NCBI GenBank assembly: GCA_023630585.1
Contig: CM042540.1
Coordinates: 25,017,769-25,081,768 of the forward strand
Direction: 5' to 3'
Length of the DNA stretch: 64,000 nt
Source: Cranoglanis bouderius
Lineage: Eukaryota > Chordata > Actinopteri > Siluriformes > Cranoglanididae
Shown: one piece after another, positions 32,262 to 44,309 of the stretch
Layout of the letters: each line of letters begins with the position of its first letter
Numbering within the stretch: position 1 is the stretch's first letter
The notes under the pieces: generated by a model
Told to the model about the DNA's origin: nothing
Databases searched by the model: none
Seen by the model: only the letters and a program-made list of their open reading frames with translations
Translations under genes and position numbers: made by a program

Positions 32262-33707
32262 CAGTGGGTATAGAAAAGAATCACCCCCCTTTAAAATAAC
32301 CACATTTTGTTGCTTTTCAGCCTGAAATGAAAACGGACACAGATTTTATTTTATCCAGCTGTATTTACTCAGTGCAACTTATAACATCCAAGTGAAAGAT
32401 ATAACATCAACATGTCAGAAAAAAATAAAAAAATAAAAAACCAGAATCACTGAGTTGGAAAAAGGATCACCCCCCTCCTAAAAATTACTTGTAAACTCAA
32501 TCAGGTATAGCTAATCACCTAAGCCATTTGGCACACAAAGCCATTTGACTTTCAACTGTGATCAGCTGTGGTCATTTTGATTAACTCAGCATGAAAAGAG
32601 CTTTCCTGGAGCATTTTGTAGTGCAACTGAAGCAAACAATCAACTATGGGTGGCAAGGCACTGTCAAAAGATCTCCAGTCTATAGTTGTGGACAGGCACA
32701 AAGTCAGGAGATGGATACAAAAAAACTGAATGAAAGAGCCAGGAGGAAACTGGTCAGAGAGGCTACCAAGAGGCCAACAGCAACTCTGAAGCAATTGCAG
32801 GAATTTATGACAAAGAGTGGTCATTGTCTGCATGGGACAACAATATCACAAATTCTCCACAAATGTGGCTTGCAAGAAAAAAGCCACCCATGACTGATCT
32901 TTGCCAAAATGCATCTTGAAGATTCTGAGGCCACATGGAAAAAGGTGTTATGGTCAGATGAATTACTTGGCCTTAACACCAAACGATATGTCTGGCAGAA
33001 ATCCAATACAGCTCACCATGCAAATAACACCATTCCTACAGTAAAGCATGGAGGTGGTAATATCCTGTTATGGGGCTGTTTCTCTGCAGCAGGGACTGGA
33101 TCACTTGTCAGAATAGAAGGAAAATGGATAGGGCAAAGTACCGTCAAATTCTTAAGGAAAATCTGCTGCCCTCTGCCAGAAAGTTGTCAATGGGAAGAAG
33201 GTTTACCTTCCAACATGACAATGACCCAAAACACACAGCAAAACTGACCATACAGTGGTTGAAGGACAAAAAGGTGAATGTCCTTGCATGGCCTAGTCAG
33301 AACCCAGACTTAAACCCCATTGAAAATCTGTGGCATGACTTGAAGATTGCAGTCCACAAACGGTCACCATCAAATTTAACTGAACTTGAGCATAGTGGGC
33401 AAATATTGCAAAGTCTAGATGTGCAAAGTTAGTATAGACATAGACATCCCAACAGACTAAAGGCTGCAATTAAAACATTAAGGCAAATTAAAGCAAGGGG
33501 GTGATCCTTTTTCCAACTCAGTGATTCTGGTTTTTTATTGTTTTATTTTTTTCTGACATGTTGGTGTTATATCTTTCACTTGGATGTTATAAGTTGCACT
33601 GAATAAATATAGCTGGATAAAACAAAAACTGTGTCCATCTTCGTTTCAGGCTGAAAAGCAACAAAATGTGATTATTTCAAAGGGGGTGATTATTTCTATA
33701 CCCACTG
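32262..33707 (+). mobile_element. Full-length Tc1 transposon with TA duplication
   Basis: The ITRs are about 220 bp. The left one starts CAGTGGGTATAGAAAAGAAT at 32262 and the right one ends TTATTTCTATACCCACTG at 33707, both bordered by TA (32260-32261 and 33708-33709). Both ITRs include CAACTTATAACATCCAAGTG or its complement. The termini are intact, but the transposase inside is broken, so the copy could move only with a helper. Confidence 0.9.
32591..33490 (+). pseudogene. Tc1 transposase, broken
   Basis: N-terminal part (KLNERARRKLVREATKRPTA; LKQLQEFMTKSGHCLHGTTI), then VLWSDELLGLNTKRYVWQKS, a short deletion after the first Asp. PTVKHGGGNILLWGCFSAAG, then in the next frame YRQILKENLLPSARKLSMGR, FTFQHDNDPKHTAKL (second Asp) and SQNPDLNPIENLWHDLKIAV (Glu). 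One stop near 32892 and a frameshift near 33130 split it. Confidence 0.85.
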
Positions 33708-33709
33708 TA

Positions 33710-34604
33710 ACTTGTTTATTCAAATTAGGAAAGGGGATGAGTGGAAGACAGCCTTCATCATTAATTCAGGCCAATATGACATCACAAGAGGTCAGGCTAA
33801 TGACCCTACTCCTCCGGAGTGCCCCCAAACAAAGTTACACTATACAAGTAACATGTAACAAATTCTGGAGGATGTTCAGTGTTCTGTGGTTCACAAATTC
33901 AGTGAACCACAGAGATGGTCAGTAAGAAATTTTCTTGGCTCACCATTGATGATGTAAATAACTGACTTAATTGACATTGACTTCATCATGGAGCTCCCAC
34001 AGTCAAAGACTTAAGCCACCATTCCTGTGATTACTGATTACTAACCGGACGTAGTTCCTCTGACGTAGTTCCTGTTTTCTAATTGTTTGTCGGGAGTTTC
34101 TCGCCTGTGTCTGTATAATTTTGTGATATTTTCCATTTGTTGTATTTTTTACTTTCCCATTCTACTGTGGTTGCATTTTCTCAAAGAACACTTGGCGGAG
34201 GCCATCCATGTCGGAACTGCTTAAAATCATCTTCACAAAGCTTTGCTTAAGGTGCATTTAACGTAGCAAACATTCAGCTTGTTCAGTGTGTTGAGTAATG
34301 TTTAGTCATTTTGTCTCCGTCATTAGTAGTAGCTTTATTTGTTATCAGTATATATTAGTTAGCTCTCTGATGGAGAAGATTGTAGCATTAGGGGTGCACA
34401 TCCAGATGCTAGAGAGGGTTAGCTAGAGAGGGTTAGCTAGAGTGAGAGCAGCATAGTTTTGGTAGGGGAAAGTCTGGGTGCCTTAGGTGGAGATAGCAAC
34501 TCTGGCATTACAGCCCTCACATAGGGGCAAATGGGTGACGACTCGGTGGCATAATCGCAAAGGCTCACCCATGGAAGCACCATGCCTCTCCACTTCACGC
34601 GTCA
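33710..34604. other. Unassigned; probably 5' part of a LINE
   Basis: No intact ORF. The sequence leads without a break into the LINE ORF1-like fragment at 34605 and may be its 5' UTR and ORF1 start. A tandem duplication, AGAGAGGGTTAGCTAGAGAG, lies at 34412-34442. Confidence 0.35.
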
Positions 34605-34748
34605 AACAGGTTTGCTCTCCTGAGTGAAGCACCCACTGAGAAGCATGTTGAAGGAGATGTGGTTATAAGAGACTCTATCTTATTGCATGTGAAATTAGCT
34701 AGGCCTTTTGGGGCACCAGCAGCATTAGTTACAGTCCCCTCATTTTTT
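34605..34748 (+). pseudogene. LINE ORF1 esterase-like (SGNH) fragment
   Basis: The frame from 34605 reads NRFALLSEAPTEKHVEG, then DVVIRDSILLHVKLARPF. It matches the V-I-G-D-S-I-V-R block that opens the esterase/SGNH-hydrolase domain of ORF1 in CR1/L2-type LINEs. The Gly of G-D-S is Arg here, but the Ser is kept. The fragment is cut at about 34750 by a Tc1 element. Only the domain start is present, so this is a family-level call. Confidence 0.5.
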
Positions 34749-34751
34749 TAG

Positions 34752-37700
34752 CTGTAGACTGAAGACATTTGGGTTTGAGATCAAAAGATGAGAAGAGAAT
34801 TTAGAATTTCAGTCTTTATTTCCTGGTACTTATATGTACAGTAGATGTGTTAAATGACATAGAACATAACTCATTTTGTATCAGACCACCCAATTAGTAG
34901 ATTAGCATATTGGAACATGTGACTGACAGGTGTTCCTTGTTACCCAGGTGTGTCCTGTTAGGTTGATTGTTTAAACAGTAAATTGCTCTGAAAATCTATT
35001 CTTGGTTTTAGCCTTCAGTTTCACCAGTGAAGACTGCATTTGTTGTTAAAAAGAATAAGCCAGCATGAAGATCAGAGAGCTGTCTAGGGGAGAAAAGCAA
35101 GCCATTTTGAACCTGAGAAAAGAGGGAAAATCAATCAGAGGCATTGCACAAACATTCGGCATAGCCAATACAACAATATAGAATGTCCTGAAAAAGAAAG
35201 AAACTGAGCAACAGACACCGAATGGTTCGGCCAGGGAAAACAACAACAGCTGATGACAGAGTCATTGTGAGAGCTGTGAAGAAAACCCTGAAAACAACAG
35301 TCAATGATATCACCAACAACCTCCACAGGGCAGGGGTGAAGGTATCATAATCCACTGTTGAAAGAAGACTTTGAGAGTAGAAATATAGGGGCCATACCAC
35401 AAGATGCAAACCACTCATCAGCAGTAGAGCTCATCAGAGAGCTAGATTGGAATTCGCAAAGACATACAGAGATGAGCCACAAAAGTAGCATCTGCTCATG
35501 ATCCAAAACATACAAGGTCATCTGTGAAACATGATGGAGGTAGTGTCATGGCTTGGGCTTGCATGGCTGCTTCTGGAACAGGCTCACTAATCTTTATTGA
35601 TTATTCATTGTAATGCCTCAGCACAAGCAGCATCATATAATTCACACAATTATATCCAGAAGAAATAAAACAATGGGCCTTCTCAGCCAGAGAACCCACA
35701 AGAAACTCTGGACCAAAATGTCTCCACTCAGGGAGCCATAAAACAAGGAATCCACCCCAGACACCCAGGAGCCACTTAAATCCAGCATATGCATCTGCCT
35801 TATCTCAACCAACACGGCAAGCGTTAAAGGCCTCCTTGACCCAGGGCTGAACCCTCTCGACCACAGAAACTGCTCTCAAATGCAGTGATTTAGGCCTTTT
35901 TGGGGCCAGACCAGTAAGGCCAATAAATTGTGGAAGAAAGGAGAGACCTTTTCGCTCAGTCCCAAAGATTACACATTCCACAATTCCACACAAGGACTCG
36001 CACATTCCACAATCGGTGCCTACCAGGAGCAACGACTGTGGGAATTAATACATCTTTGAACAACTGCAATCACCTATGTCCTACCATGTGTTGTTCTATT
36101 TTCGTCATGTGTATCACCTTTAAGTTGCCACTAATTATCTCATTTAATCATGTATTAGTGTAGTAGCCCTAGGAGGATCATTGTGTTTTAAATATTAGTA
36201 ATGTACTTTAAGTATAGTCAAACATGTCTTGTTTGGTATGTATGTGTTCATTGAGTGATTTCCTAAATCATAAGAGTAAGGAAATTTGTGTAGATTGTTC
36301 TGATATGTACATGCAAGTTTCAGGACAAAGTTTAATAATCCACTCATCATTGAAGAGTGCGGAACCACTCATCCACATGGACAAGGGGCTGATTAGCATA
36401 ATAGGTGGAGAATCTGGCTAACACCCCGCCCAAAGACAATATTGATTGGAGGAAGCACTCTGGGCTGGACTAGCCCAGAAAGTGTTAAAATCCTAAGAAC
36501 ACAAGTTTGAGTTGGTCACTTGCTTCGCTCTCTCGTGTCTCTTGCTTCTTGGCACGTTTCGAAGGACGGGGTCGGTGGAGGGTCTCCAGAGCCAATCAAC
36601 GTCGGGGAGATCAGATCACGTTTACCTCGGCCTGGGGACCCAGCGAGAGCCGCCGCCTGCTTTTCAAACCTCCCGCCTTCATTCCACTCAGCATTCCGAT
36701 TAGTCTTCCGAGACGCCTCTCACCGACCAGACCGCTGACGACACCACGACATAACGAGGAAATCCCTTCAACACAGCTAAGGCAAGTGCAATACCCCAGA
36801 ATCTAGCTAATCTGGTGTCTATAATAAGTTGAGCCCTTCTAAAGGAAGTGAAGATAAATTAATAAGTTGATGGTTCGTTCAGATCATGGTCTGTGAAATA
36901 GCATGCAACGCTAGAGACTCGGAACTTCATTCACCCTTCATCATCACCCGTTTATGTATGCGTGTGTGTGTGTGTGTGTGTGTGCGTGTGTTTTATATAT
37001 TAGATTAGTTTCTGTGTCATAGAATAGTTCAATAAAGTCTCGTCTGTTCTTAAATGCGTGTTCTTTTTGCTTACAAGTGTCTATTGCCTTGAATTGCGAT
37101 TCTGCTACATGCTCTTAGAATAATGTGCCACTATGTTTAGGATATTATTGCCGGTGGCCACGGAGGTAATATCTAATGCATAATTGATGAATACACTAGT
37201 TTCAACTTATCGCTGGACGAATAGTTGATCAGTAATACTAAATTAGTCAAATTTCCCTTTACGAGCTGATCTGTTAATCTCTCTGACATCTTTGGAGGAG
37301 AATAAAGATAGCTCGATTTAACAACTAATTTTTACTTGCGTAAAATGGTGGAGAATATATCAAATTAACCCAAACGGCTAATTTTCACTACATATTCTGG
37401 TAGATAATGCGGGCACGCTTTGAAACTCTTGTCTCCTTTAAAACGGTGCTTTGAATCCAAGCGTGCGCTTTTCTATCATTTTTAAAGCTGATTCGCTACA
37501 TCATGATGGTAGCAACAGAATGAATTCAGAAGTTTATAGGAATATTTTCTCTGTCAATTTACAGAGAAATGCAGGAGGGCCTTATCATGCAATACCATAC
37601 CATCACGTGGAAGGTTTTGGACTGGCCAAGTCAATCACCAGACCTTAACCCAATTGAGCATGCATTCATCTCCATAAGAGGAGACTGAAGGGAGAAAACC

Positions 37701-37830
37701 CCTGAATCAAACAAAAACTGAAAGAGGCTGGAGTAAAAGCCTGGAAAAGCATAAAAAAGATGAAACCAATAATTTGGTGATGTCAGTGAGTTGCAGGCTT
37801 GATGCAGTTATTGCAAGCAAGGGATGATTA
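34752..37830 (+). mobile_element. Tc1-like transposon split by a 1.9-kb LTR insertion
   Basis: The 5' end (CTGTAGACTGAAGACATTTG) leads to a transposase start at 35065 (MKIRELSRGEKQAILNLRKE, then GKSIRGIAQTFGIANTTI). The frame is broken. Further blocks: PSVKHDGGSVMAWACMAASG-like at about 35515-35580. After the insertion (35609-37500) it resumes at 37505 with the sequence for N-R-M-N-S-E-V-Y-R-N and, near 37620, LDWPSQSPDLNPIEHAF (catalytic Glu). The catalytic block with the second Asp and the 3' ITR are missing. Confidence 0.75.
35609..37500. mobile_element. Probable solo LTR (1.9 kb) with 4-bp target duplication
   Basis: The insertion begins TGTAATGCC and ends GCTACA, giving TGTA…TACA ends. 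TCAT lies on both sides (35605-35608 and 37501-37504). An AATAAA at 37031-37036 and a (TG)n microsatellite at 36959-36985 lie inside, and no pol or env ORF is present. TG…CA ends plus a short duplication fit a solo LTR of a retrovirus-like or gypsy element. A second TGTAG…CTACA pair (36159-37109) lies inside and makes the exact structure uncertain. Confidence 0.5.
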
Positions 37831-37990
37831 TGGGCAATTTGGCGGTGCGACCGACATCTGTGGCGGCCTCTTCTAGTGACTGTGCAGTGCTACCGTATGT
37901 TTATGGAGTGAGTGATGTGAATGGAAACGTGTATATGAGTGACAATATCTGCTGGACTTTCATAACAAAGTCTTCTGTTACAATGACCAT

Positions 37991-40310
37991 TTGTCGAGTG
38001 TGTTGAGCGAGCTTGGACTCGCATGCCAGGTAGGCCCAAGGAAATCCACAGCAATGAGGAAGTGCCATAAGCGGTGTGATAGGACGCGGAAGCGGGGCAA
38101 GCGCAGAGGAGCCAGGCTAACCGCTAATCCACACAAGCCGGCTACACTCATGCTGGCAAATGTTCGCTCCCTCGACAATAAGTTGGATTACATCAGACTG
38201 TGGAGGGCTTTGCACAGAAGAGTAAGAGACTGCGGTGTCTACATTTTCACTGAGACGTGGTTAAATCGGAACATCACGGATGCCACGATCCAGCTGGAGG
38301 GGCTTATGCTATACAGAGCGGACAGAGCAGCCTCGCTAGCCGGCAAGCTAAGGGGAGGAGGACTGGCTGTGTACATCAACAAATCGTGGTGTCAAGATGC
38401 CAAGGTGGTTTCTACTTATTGCTCTGTAGAGCTAATGACAGTAAAATGCCGACCCTTCTACATGCCGCAAGAGCTGACGGCAGTCATTATAACGGCTGTC
38501 TATGTACCACCAAACGCTAACGGGAAGGAAGCAATGTCAGAGCTGTACAATAACATCAGCGAGCAGCAGATGAACCATCCCGACACTTTCTTCATTGTTG
38601 CTGGAGATTTTAACCAGGCAAGTCTTAAATCTGTTCTGCCTAAACTCTACCAACATATTGCAACCAGGGGGGAAAACACACTAGACTTGGTGTACACAAA
38701 TATTAAAGACTCATATAAAGCAGCCCCCTTCCACACACTGGCAGCTCTGACCACCTGGCCGTTATGCTCACTCCGGCATACAGACCCAGAGTGAAACAGG
38801 CCAAGCCAGTGGTGAAAGAAATTAAAATTTGGCCACAAGAATCTACTTCAGCACTACAAGACTGTTTTGAAACCACACAGTGGGACATTTTTAGAGAGGC
38901 AGCAACATGTGGCAGCGTGACCTACAGGAATATACAGAGTCTGTCATTGGATATATTAATAAATGCATAGATGATGTGACAGTGGTCAAAACCATCAAGA
39001 GGCATGCCAAAACCATGGCTAACTGGGGAAGTATGTTCACTGTTGAGAGCCTGAAATGCTGCTTTTAAATCAACATATAGCCTGGCAAGAAAAAATCTGT
39101 CCAGGGGGATCAGGAAGGCGAAGAGGCTATATGCACAAAAACTAAACAGCCACTTCACAAATGACAAAGACTCACGTTGGTTGTGGCAGGGATTTCAGAC
39201 CATCGCTAATTATAAGTTGTCCCCCTCCTCTCTACCCCCTCTCTACAATGACCCCTCTCTACCGGATGAACTAAATTACTTTTACACACGTTTTGAGGCC
39301 AACATCATTCAGGCACAGACGCTCCCATTACCACCTAGTGACCAGGTACTCCAGCTGTCAACAACTGCAGTAAAAAAGGCCCTTGTTAGCGTTAGCCCAC
39401 GCAAAGCTGCAGGGCTGGACAACATCCCTGGACATGTTTTAAAGGATTGTGCAGAGCAACTGAAGGATGTTTTTGCAGACATTTTTAATATCTCACTCAG
39501 TCAGGCAGTAGTGCCTACCTGCCTCAAAAGTGCCACTATTATTCCTGTCCCGAAGAAGCCAAATCCATCCTGCCTAAATGACTTCCGTCCTGTGGCCCTC
39601 ACACCTATTATAATGAAATGATTTGAGTGCCTGGTCATGCAGCACATTAAGAACTGTCTCCCTGCTAACCTGGATCCCTTACAGTTTGCTTATAGAACTC
39701 CACAGAGGATGCGATCTCCACTACACTCCACCTCACACTGTCACACTTAGAAAGGAAGAACACCTATGCCCAGATCCTCTTAATTGACTTCAGCTCTGCT
39801 TTTAATATGATCATTCCACAACAGCTGGTGGAAAATCTGAGGTTGTTGGAGGTAGACATGGGCACCTGTAACTGGGTCGTTAACTTCCTGATGCAGCGGC
39901 AGTAGATGGTAAAGGTGGGCAGCCAAATATCAAAAACCATCACAGTGAGTATGGGCTCACCCCAAGGCTGCAACCTGAGTTCTCTGCTGTTCAGCCTGCT
40001 TACGCACGACTGTATTGCTAGAGTCAGCACCAACCACATTATTAAGTATGCTGACGACACAACAGTGGTGGGTCTTGTTAGTGACAATGATGAATCCTCA
40101 TACAGGTTGGAGGTGGAGCAGCTTACAGCATGTTGCAAAATTTGCAATATCGCCCTCAACGTGGACAAAACAAAAGAAATGGTGATAGATTTCAGGAAGG
40201 TTGGCAAGCACCACCACTCACCGTTGATCATTGATGGTGCTACCATGGAGAGAGTCAGCAACAGAGGTACAGGAGCATCGGCTGCAGATCCAGTAGGATG
40301 ATGAACAGTT
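37991..40310 (+). pseudogene. Rex1-like (CR1 group) LINE ORF2, broken
   Basis: The endonuclease domain is open at 37991-38794: LMLANVRSLDNKLDYIRLWR, FTETWLNRNI (catalytic Glu), GGGLAVYINKSWC, VKCRPFYMPQELTAVIITAV, YVPPNAN, VAGDFNQ (Asp-x-Asn). RT follows at 39181-40301: DELNYFYTRFEANI, SPRKAAGLDNIPGHVL, LKSATIIPVPKKPNPSCLND, FRPVALTPIIMK, then FSMGSPQGCNLSSLLFSL-like and IIKYADDTTVVGLVSDNDES (YADD). An internal deletion after GATMERVSN joins directly to the C-terminal tail (SRMMNSFFPQAVRM-like, to about 40340). Stops at about 39621 and 39903 and frame changes inactivate it. Confidence 0.85.
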
Positions 40311-40490
40311 TCTTCCCACAAGCTGTCAGGATGGTAACAGCAGTTATCAAACCCCTAATTAAAAAAACTTCCCTCGACCCCCTGTCAACTGTCAAACTAT
40401 GGACCAGTATCAAACCTCCAAAAGTTTGTAGCACAGCATATATGCTCATACCTACATATGAATAACATTCATGAAATGAATGCAGGGGCA

Positions 40491-40770
40491 TGCTCAAGCG
40501 CCGGTTTTTGAATGGAGGGCGGAGCTGGAGAAGGTGAGTGGTAAGGAATGCACACCTGTGGGGAATTCTAATAATGAATGTACTGTGATAAAATGGAGAG
40601 AGATGAGCACCTAGAGAGAGAGAGAGAGAGAGAGCAAGAGAGCAAGAGAGCAACTAGCGTGAAGCCGTGTGTGTGAGAATAAATAAGCTGAAAAGTGAAA
40701 GAAAAAATAAAGTGCCTTTTGAGTTGTTCCAAGCCTGCTCATTACTACTGAACCATTAGCAAGTGTGACA
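40491..40770 (+). repeat. Gypsy 5' LTR
   Basis: TG…CA ends. It contains a GA-rich microsatellite (40610-40634) and AATAAA signals near 40678 and 40706. The 3' part from GAATAAATAAGCTGAA to the end is nearly identical to the 3' LTR. Confidence 0.7.
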
Positions 40771-41159
40771 CTGGTGCTGAAACCCGGGATCTGAGGAAGA
40801 CGCCGACATGGAGTCCTCACCACTGGCCAACATCATCATGTCCCTCGTTGACTTCCACCAGACCCAGCATCAGGCCCTCCTCTAGCTCCATCGAGATCAG
40901 GAGCAGTGTATAAAGGACCTGCTCGATGGCCAGACAGCAGACCGGCAGGTGTTCCAGGGCCTGGTCCAGCAGGCCAGTATTCCTGTCATGGCCACCATCC
41001 AGTGTCACTCGATGAGGTGTTCCAGTTGGCAGAGGACCACTTGGCAGCATATCTGGGGGCAGACAAGCCCCTCCCTCTTTCCTCTCTCTCTTTCTCTTGC
41101 TTTCTTCCCTGCTCCATGGAAACGGGGGCTCATTCCCCTGAGACCAGCTCCCTGAACCC

Positions 41160-41760
41160 ATGCTTTCCCTTCCCCCTTTCTCTCCCCATGTGTCTGTCTC
41201 TTCTCTCCTCCAGGTGGGTGAATCTGAAGCCACAGGTGTGGGAGTAAAGCCTGGGCTGGTGTGCTGGTGTTGCGGGGAGCCTGGGCATTTCCAGGACCAA
41301 TACCATGTGATAGAGGTGGGAGCATTGGTCTGTATCCCCGGCATGCTGCAGGCTATCATCGACCGAGCCGGGATGTACCACATACCGGTGAGTGTTCAAG
41401 AGGGTACATACCACGCATTGGTGGATTCAGGCTGTAACCAGACCTCATGCCTCAAGGTGAGGCATTGGGAAATGCACGTGTGGTGAAGGTGAGGTGTGTG
41501 CATGGGGATATTCACAAATATCTGCTGGTGCCGGTCATCATTAAATTTCGGGGGTGAAAACATATAGTGGAGTCACTCATCCACTAATCCTGGGGATAAA
41601 TTGGCTGGGGTTTCGAGTGTTAGCAAGAGAAATGTTTTTGGATGGGCCTTGCAATAGTGTAAATCTGTGTAGAATGTGTGTGACATTGGCTTGGGAGGCA
41701 GTGCTGGAGCTACCGATGGCAGCATTGACGAACTGCTTGATCGGTTAGATGCGGCTCGTT
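41160..41760 (+). pseudogene. Gypsy zinc knuckle and aspartic protease
   Basis: PGLVCWCCGEPGHFQDQYH is a gag CCHC knuckle whose last Cys is changed to Tyr. It is followed by AGMYHIPVSVQEGTYHALVD and SGCNQT, the retropepsin active site (D-S-G in place of D-T/S-G). HPLILGINWLGF follows in a shifted frame. A stop at about 41484 and shifts break the frame. Confidence 0.7.
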
Positions 41761-42264
41761 TTTATTCGATACTGGATTTAAACAAAGGGATATTGGCAGA
41801 TCCCCTTGACTCCAATATCTTGTGAAAAAACAGCCTTTTCCACTCTGTTTGGGTTACACCAATTCATGACCCTTTCTTTTGGGTGGTTTGGAGCGCCCAC
41901 AATGTTCCAGCGACTCATGAACAAAATCCTCTGTCCACACACTGCTTATGGCACTGCCTATTTAGATGACATTATTATCTACATTAATGATTGGCAGCGG
42001 CACATGCAGCATCTGAGGGCTGTTCTGAGATCGCTGAGACAGGTGGGACTCAAGGCAAACCAAAAGAAGTGTGCTATTGGATGGGTGGAAGTATGGTATC
42101 TGGGCTTCCACTTGGGCCATGGGCAGGTGCGTCCCCAAATTGATAAGACAGCAGCGATTGCAGCCTGCCTGAGACCCAAGACCAAAAAGGAGGTGAGACA
42201 GTTTCTGGGGCTGGCTATTATCGGAGGTCTGTGCCTAATTATTTGGATGTCACCAGCCCGATGA
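41740..42264 (+). pseudogene. Gypsy reverse transcriptase fragment
   Basis: It contains DLNKGI-like then QIPLTPISCEKTAFST (shifted), FGLHQFMTLSF, GAPTMFQRLMNKILCPHTAY, the box AYLDDIII and HMQHLRAVLRSLRQVGLKAN, then FLGLAIIGG. The YLDD box is intact, but the N-terminal part and frame continuity are lost. Confidence 0.8.
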
Positions 42265-42269
42265 CTGAT

Positions 42270-42460
42270 CTCACTAAAAAGGGAGTGCCAGGTCCGGTCC
42301 ATAGACGGAGCTGTGCAAGCAGACTTTACCGCATGAAAGATGCCAACGCATGGATCACTCATTGGTATCTGGCACTTCACACATTTAAGTTTGAGGTGAT
42401 CCACAGGCAGGGGGCGCAGATGGCAGTGGCAGATTTCCTCTCTCGGTTGAAGTGGGGGCA
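42270..42460 (+). pseudogene. Gypsy RNase H C-terminal fragment
   Basis: ITHWYLALHTFKFEVIHRQG then AVADFLSRL is the C-terminal end of a gypsy RNase H (ALHTFxFxVxHRxG…ADxLSR). It is joined by deletion to the RT connection upstream and runs into the polypurine tract GAAGTGGGGG before the 3' LTR. Confidence 0.75.
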
Positions 42461-42613
42461 TGCTCGACCAGCACAATATTGTGTGTGTGCGTGCATGCAT
42501 ATGTGTGTGAATAAATAAGCTGAAGAGAGAAAGAAAAAATAAAGTGCCTTTTGAGTTGTTCCAAGCCTGCCTCCGGCTTCCTCATTTCTACCAAACCATT
42601 AGCAAGTGCGACA
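42461..42613 (+). repeat. Gypsy 3' LTR, shortened
   Basis: It starts TGCTCGACCAGC and ends AAGTGCGACA. Compared with the 280-bp 5' LTR it lacks about 130 bases after the first ten or so. AATAAA occurs at about 42511 and 42539. Confidence 0.65.
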
Positions 42614-44309
42614 AGTGGTAAATGACCTACTACTCATGATTCTCCTTGCATGTGCTGCTTGACACTACTTGATAGACTAGACAATGTTGATGGCATTAAG
42701 GGAATGGCCCTCTCCTTGCACAGGTCTCATTTAACTGATCATTATCAGTTTGTAGATGTAAATGGAGACTTCTCAATGCATACTAAGGTAAAGTTTGGTG
42801 TTCCACAAGGCTCTGTTTTAGGCCAACTGCCGGTTTCTCTATATATGCTGCCTTTGGGTTATTAATAATCATGGTGTCAGTTTCCTCTGTTATGCTGAGG
42901 ACACACAGTTACTGTACATGTTTCAGCAAAGCCAGGTGAGAGACACCAGCATAATAACATGTAAAGGACATTAGACATTGAATGCTGAGTAACTTCCTCC
43001 TCCTTCTGTACTTCTGACAAAATATTACTTAGACTTGGACCACAGGCAGCTAGACGTAAGTTTCTGATGACATAGATGACATATCTGGATGGCCTTTCAG
43101 TTATATCATGTGTGGTATGACCTTGGTAGAAGACATTGGTGTAATTATTGACTCCAGTCTCTCATTTGAAGCTCATGTAGATAATATTACTATGATAGCC
43201 TTCTGTCATCTCTGATGTATGTATGTAAAATATAATATAATTACATGATGTAGAAGAACTAGTGCATGCCTTTGTTACCTCTAGGTTGGATTATTGTAAT
43301 GCCTTGCTGTCTGTATATTCCAATATGTGCATAAACAAGCTCCAGTTAGTCCAGAATGCAGTAGCCTGCAGAGTCCTTACTAGAACCAGAAGATATGACT
43401 ACATCGCCAATTCAATTCAATTCAGTTTTATTTGTATAGTGCTTTTAACAATGGACATTGTCCCAAAGCAGCTTTACAGAAATATATAAATTCAGGATAT
43501 AGATTTTAAATGTATGAATCTATCCCCAATGAGCAAGCTAGAGGCGACGGTGGCGAGGAAAAACTCCCTGAGACTATATGAGGAAGAAACCTTGAGAGGA
43601 ACCAGACTCAAAAGGGAACCCATCCTCATCTGGATGATACCAGAAGTACACAGTGCAGCTGTGTAACCAGGAAATTCATTACAGTTTTTACATGAAGTCT
43701 GTTTTGTTGAACTTATCCACTGTTCACTGATGGAGTCTTGAGTGCAAAACTGATTGTGGCAATTGCAGTCCTAAAGCTATTGTAGCAATTGTAGTACTAA
43801 ACCATTATAGCATAACTATTCATATGAATTGAGGTCCAAAACCATCTTTATGGTTTTTAAGTGGTACCATCCTCAGTAATCTCAATGATCTTTAGGCTGC
43901 ACCATGTGGGGTCATCCTCAGCAGCAGCATGTGACTTCCAATTGATGAGAACTCCAACCAGAAGTAGGGCATCAGGATGGATCGGCCAGGTCTGGAGAGC
44001 AGAAGGGGTCAGGATCACTGGTATCTCAGGAGTAACATGTGTAGCTTGACAGAGAGAGAGGGAAATATTATTAGGTATGCTGATTGTCCCATAATGGTTA
44101 AGGACTATGTACTTTGTGTGAGTGCAAGCAGGGCCAAGACTAGCTATGACAGCATAACTAAAAAGGAGATCCAGAAGGTAACACAAACATGAGGGCACCC
44201 TGGGACATAAGGCGGCCAGCCACTCTACTATCAACAAACCTGGGTGAATGCAAACATCCCAGTTCACCACAAGATTCTATACCTGTGAGCCTACCTTACC
44301 TAAGAAAAA

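Larger units (their letters stand above)
40491..42613 (+). mobile_element. Ty3/gypsy retrotransposon, internally deleted
   Basis: The 5' LTR is 40491-40770 (TGCTCAAGCGCC…AAGTGTGACA). A primer-binding-like TGGTGCTGAAACCCGGGA starts at 40772. A start codon at 40809 is followed by gag remnants, then a zinc knuckle, protease, RT and the end of RNase H. The 3' LTR is 42461-42613, shortened inside. Integrase and most of RNase H are deleted. Same family as 5569-7507. It lies inside the plus-strand L2-like LINE. Confidence 0.8.
40340..43410 (+). mobile_element. L2-like LINE, plus strand, split by gypsy
   Basis: Left part 40340-40490 reads NPLIKKTSLDPLSTVK then SIKPP, a degraded version of the N-terminal RT motif. 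Right part 42614-43410 reads LDRLDNVDGIKGMALSLHRS, VKFGVPQGSVLG, a YAEDTQL active-site box (normally YADDTQL), GVIIDSSLSFEAHVDNIT and HAFVTSRLDYCNALLS. A gypsy element (40491-42613) separates them. The two parts abut sequence matching the minus-strand copy at 43411-48330. The 3' UTR is lost at 43410. Confidence 0.75.

Noticed and set aside
36507..36806. Arg/Pro-rich ORF inside the LTR-like insertion
   Set aside because: Three overlapping frames are open because of GC-rich composition, there is no known motif, and the position fits an LTR leader region.
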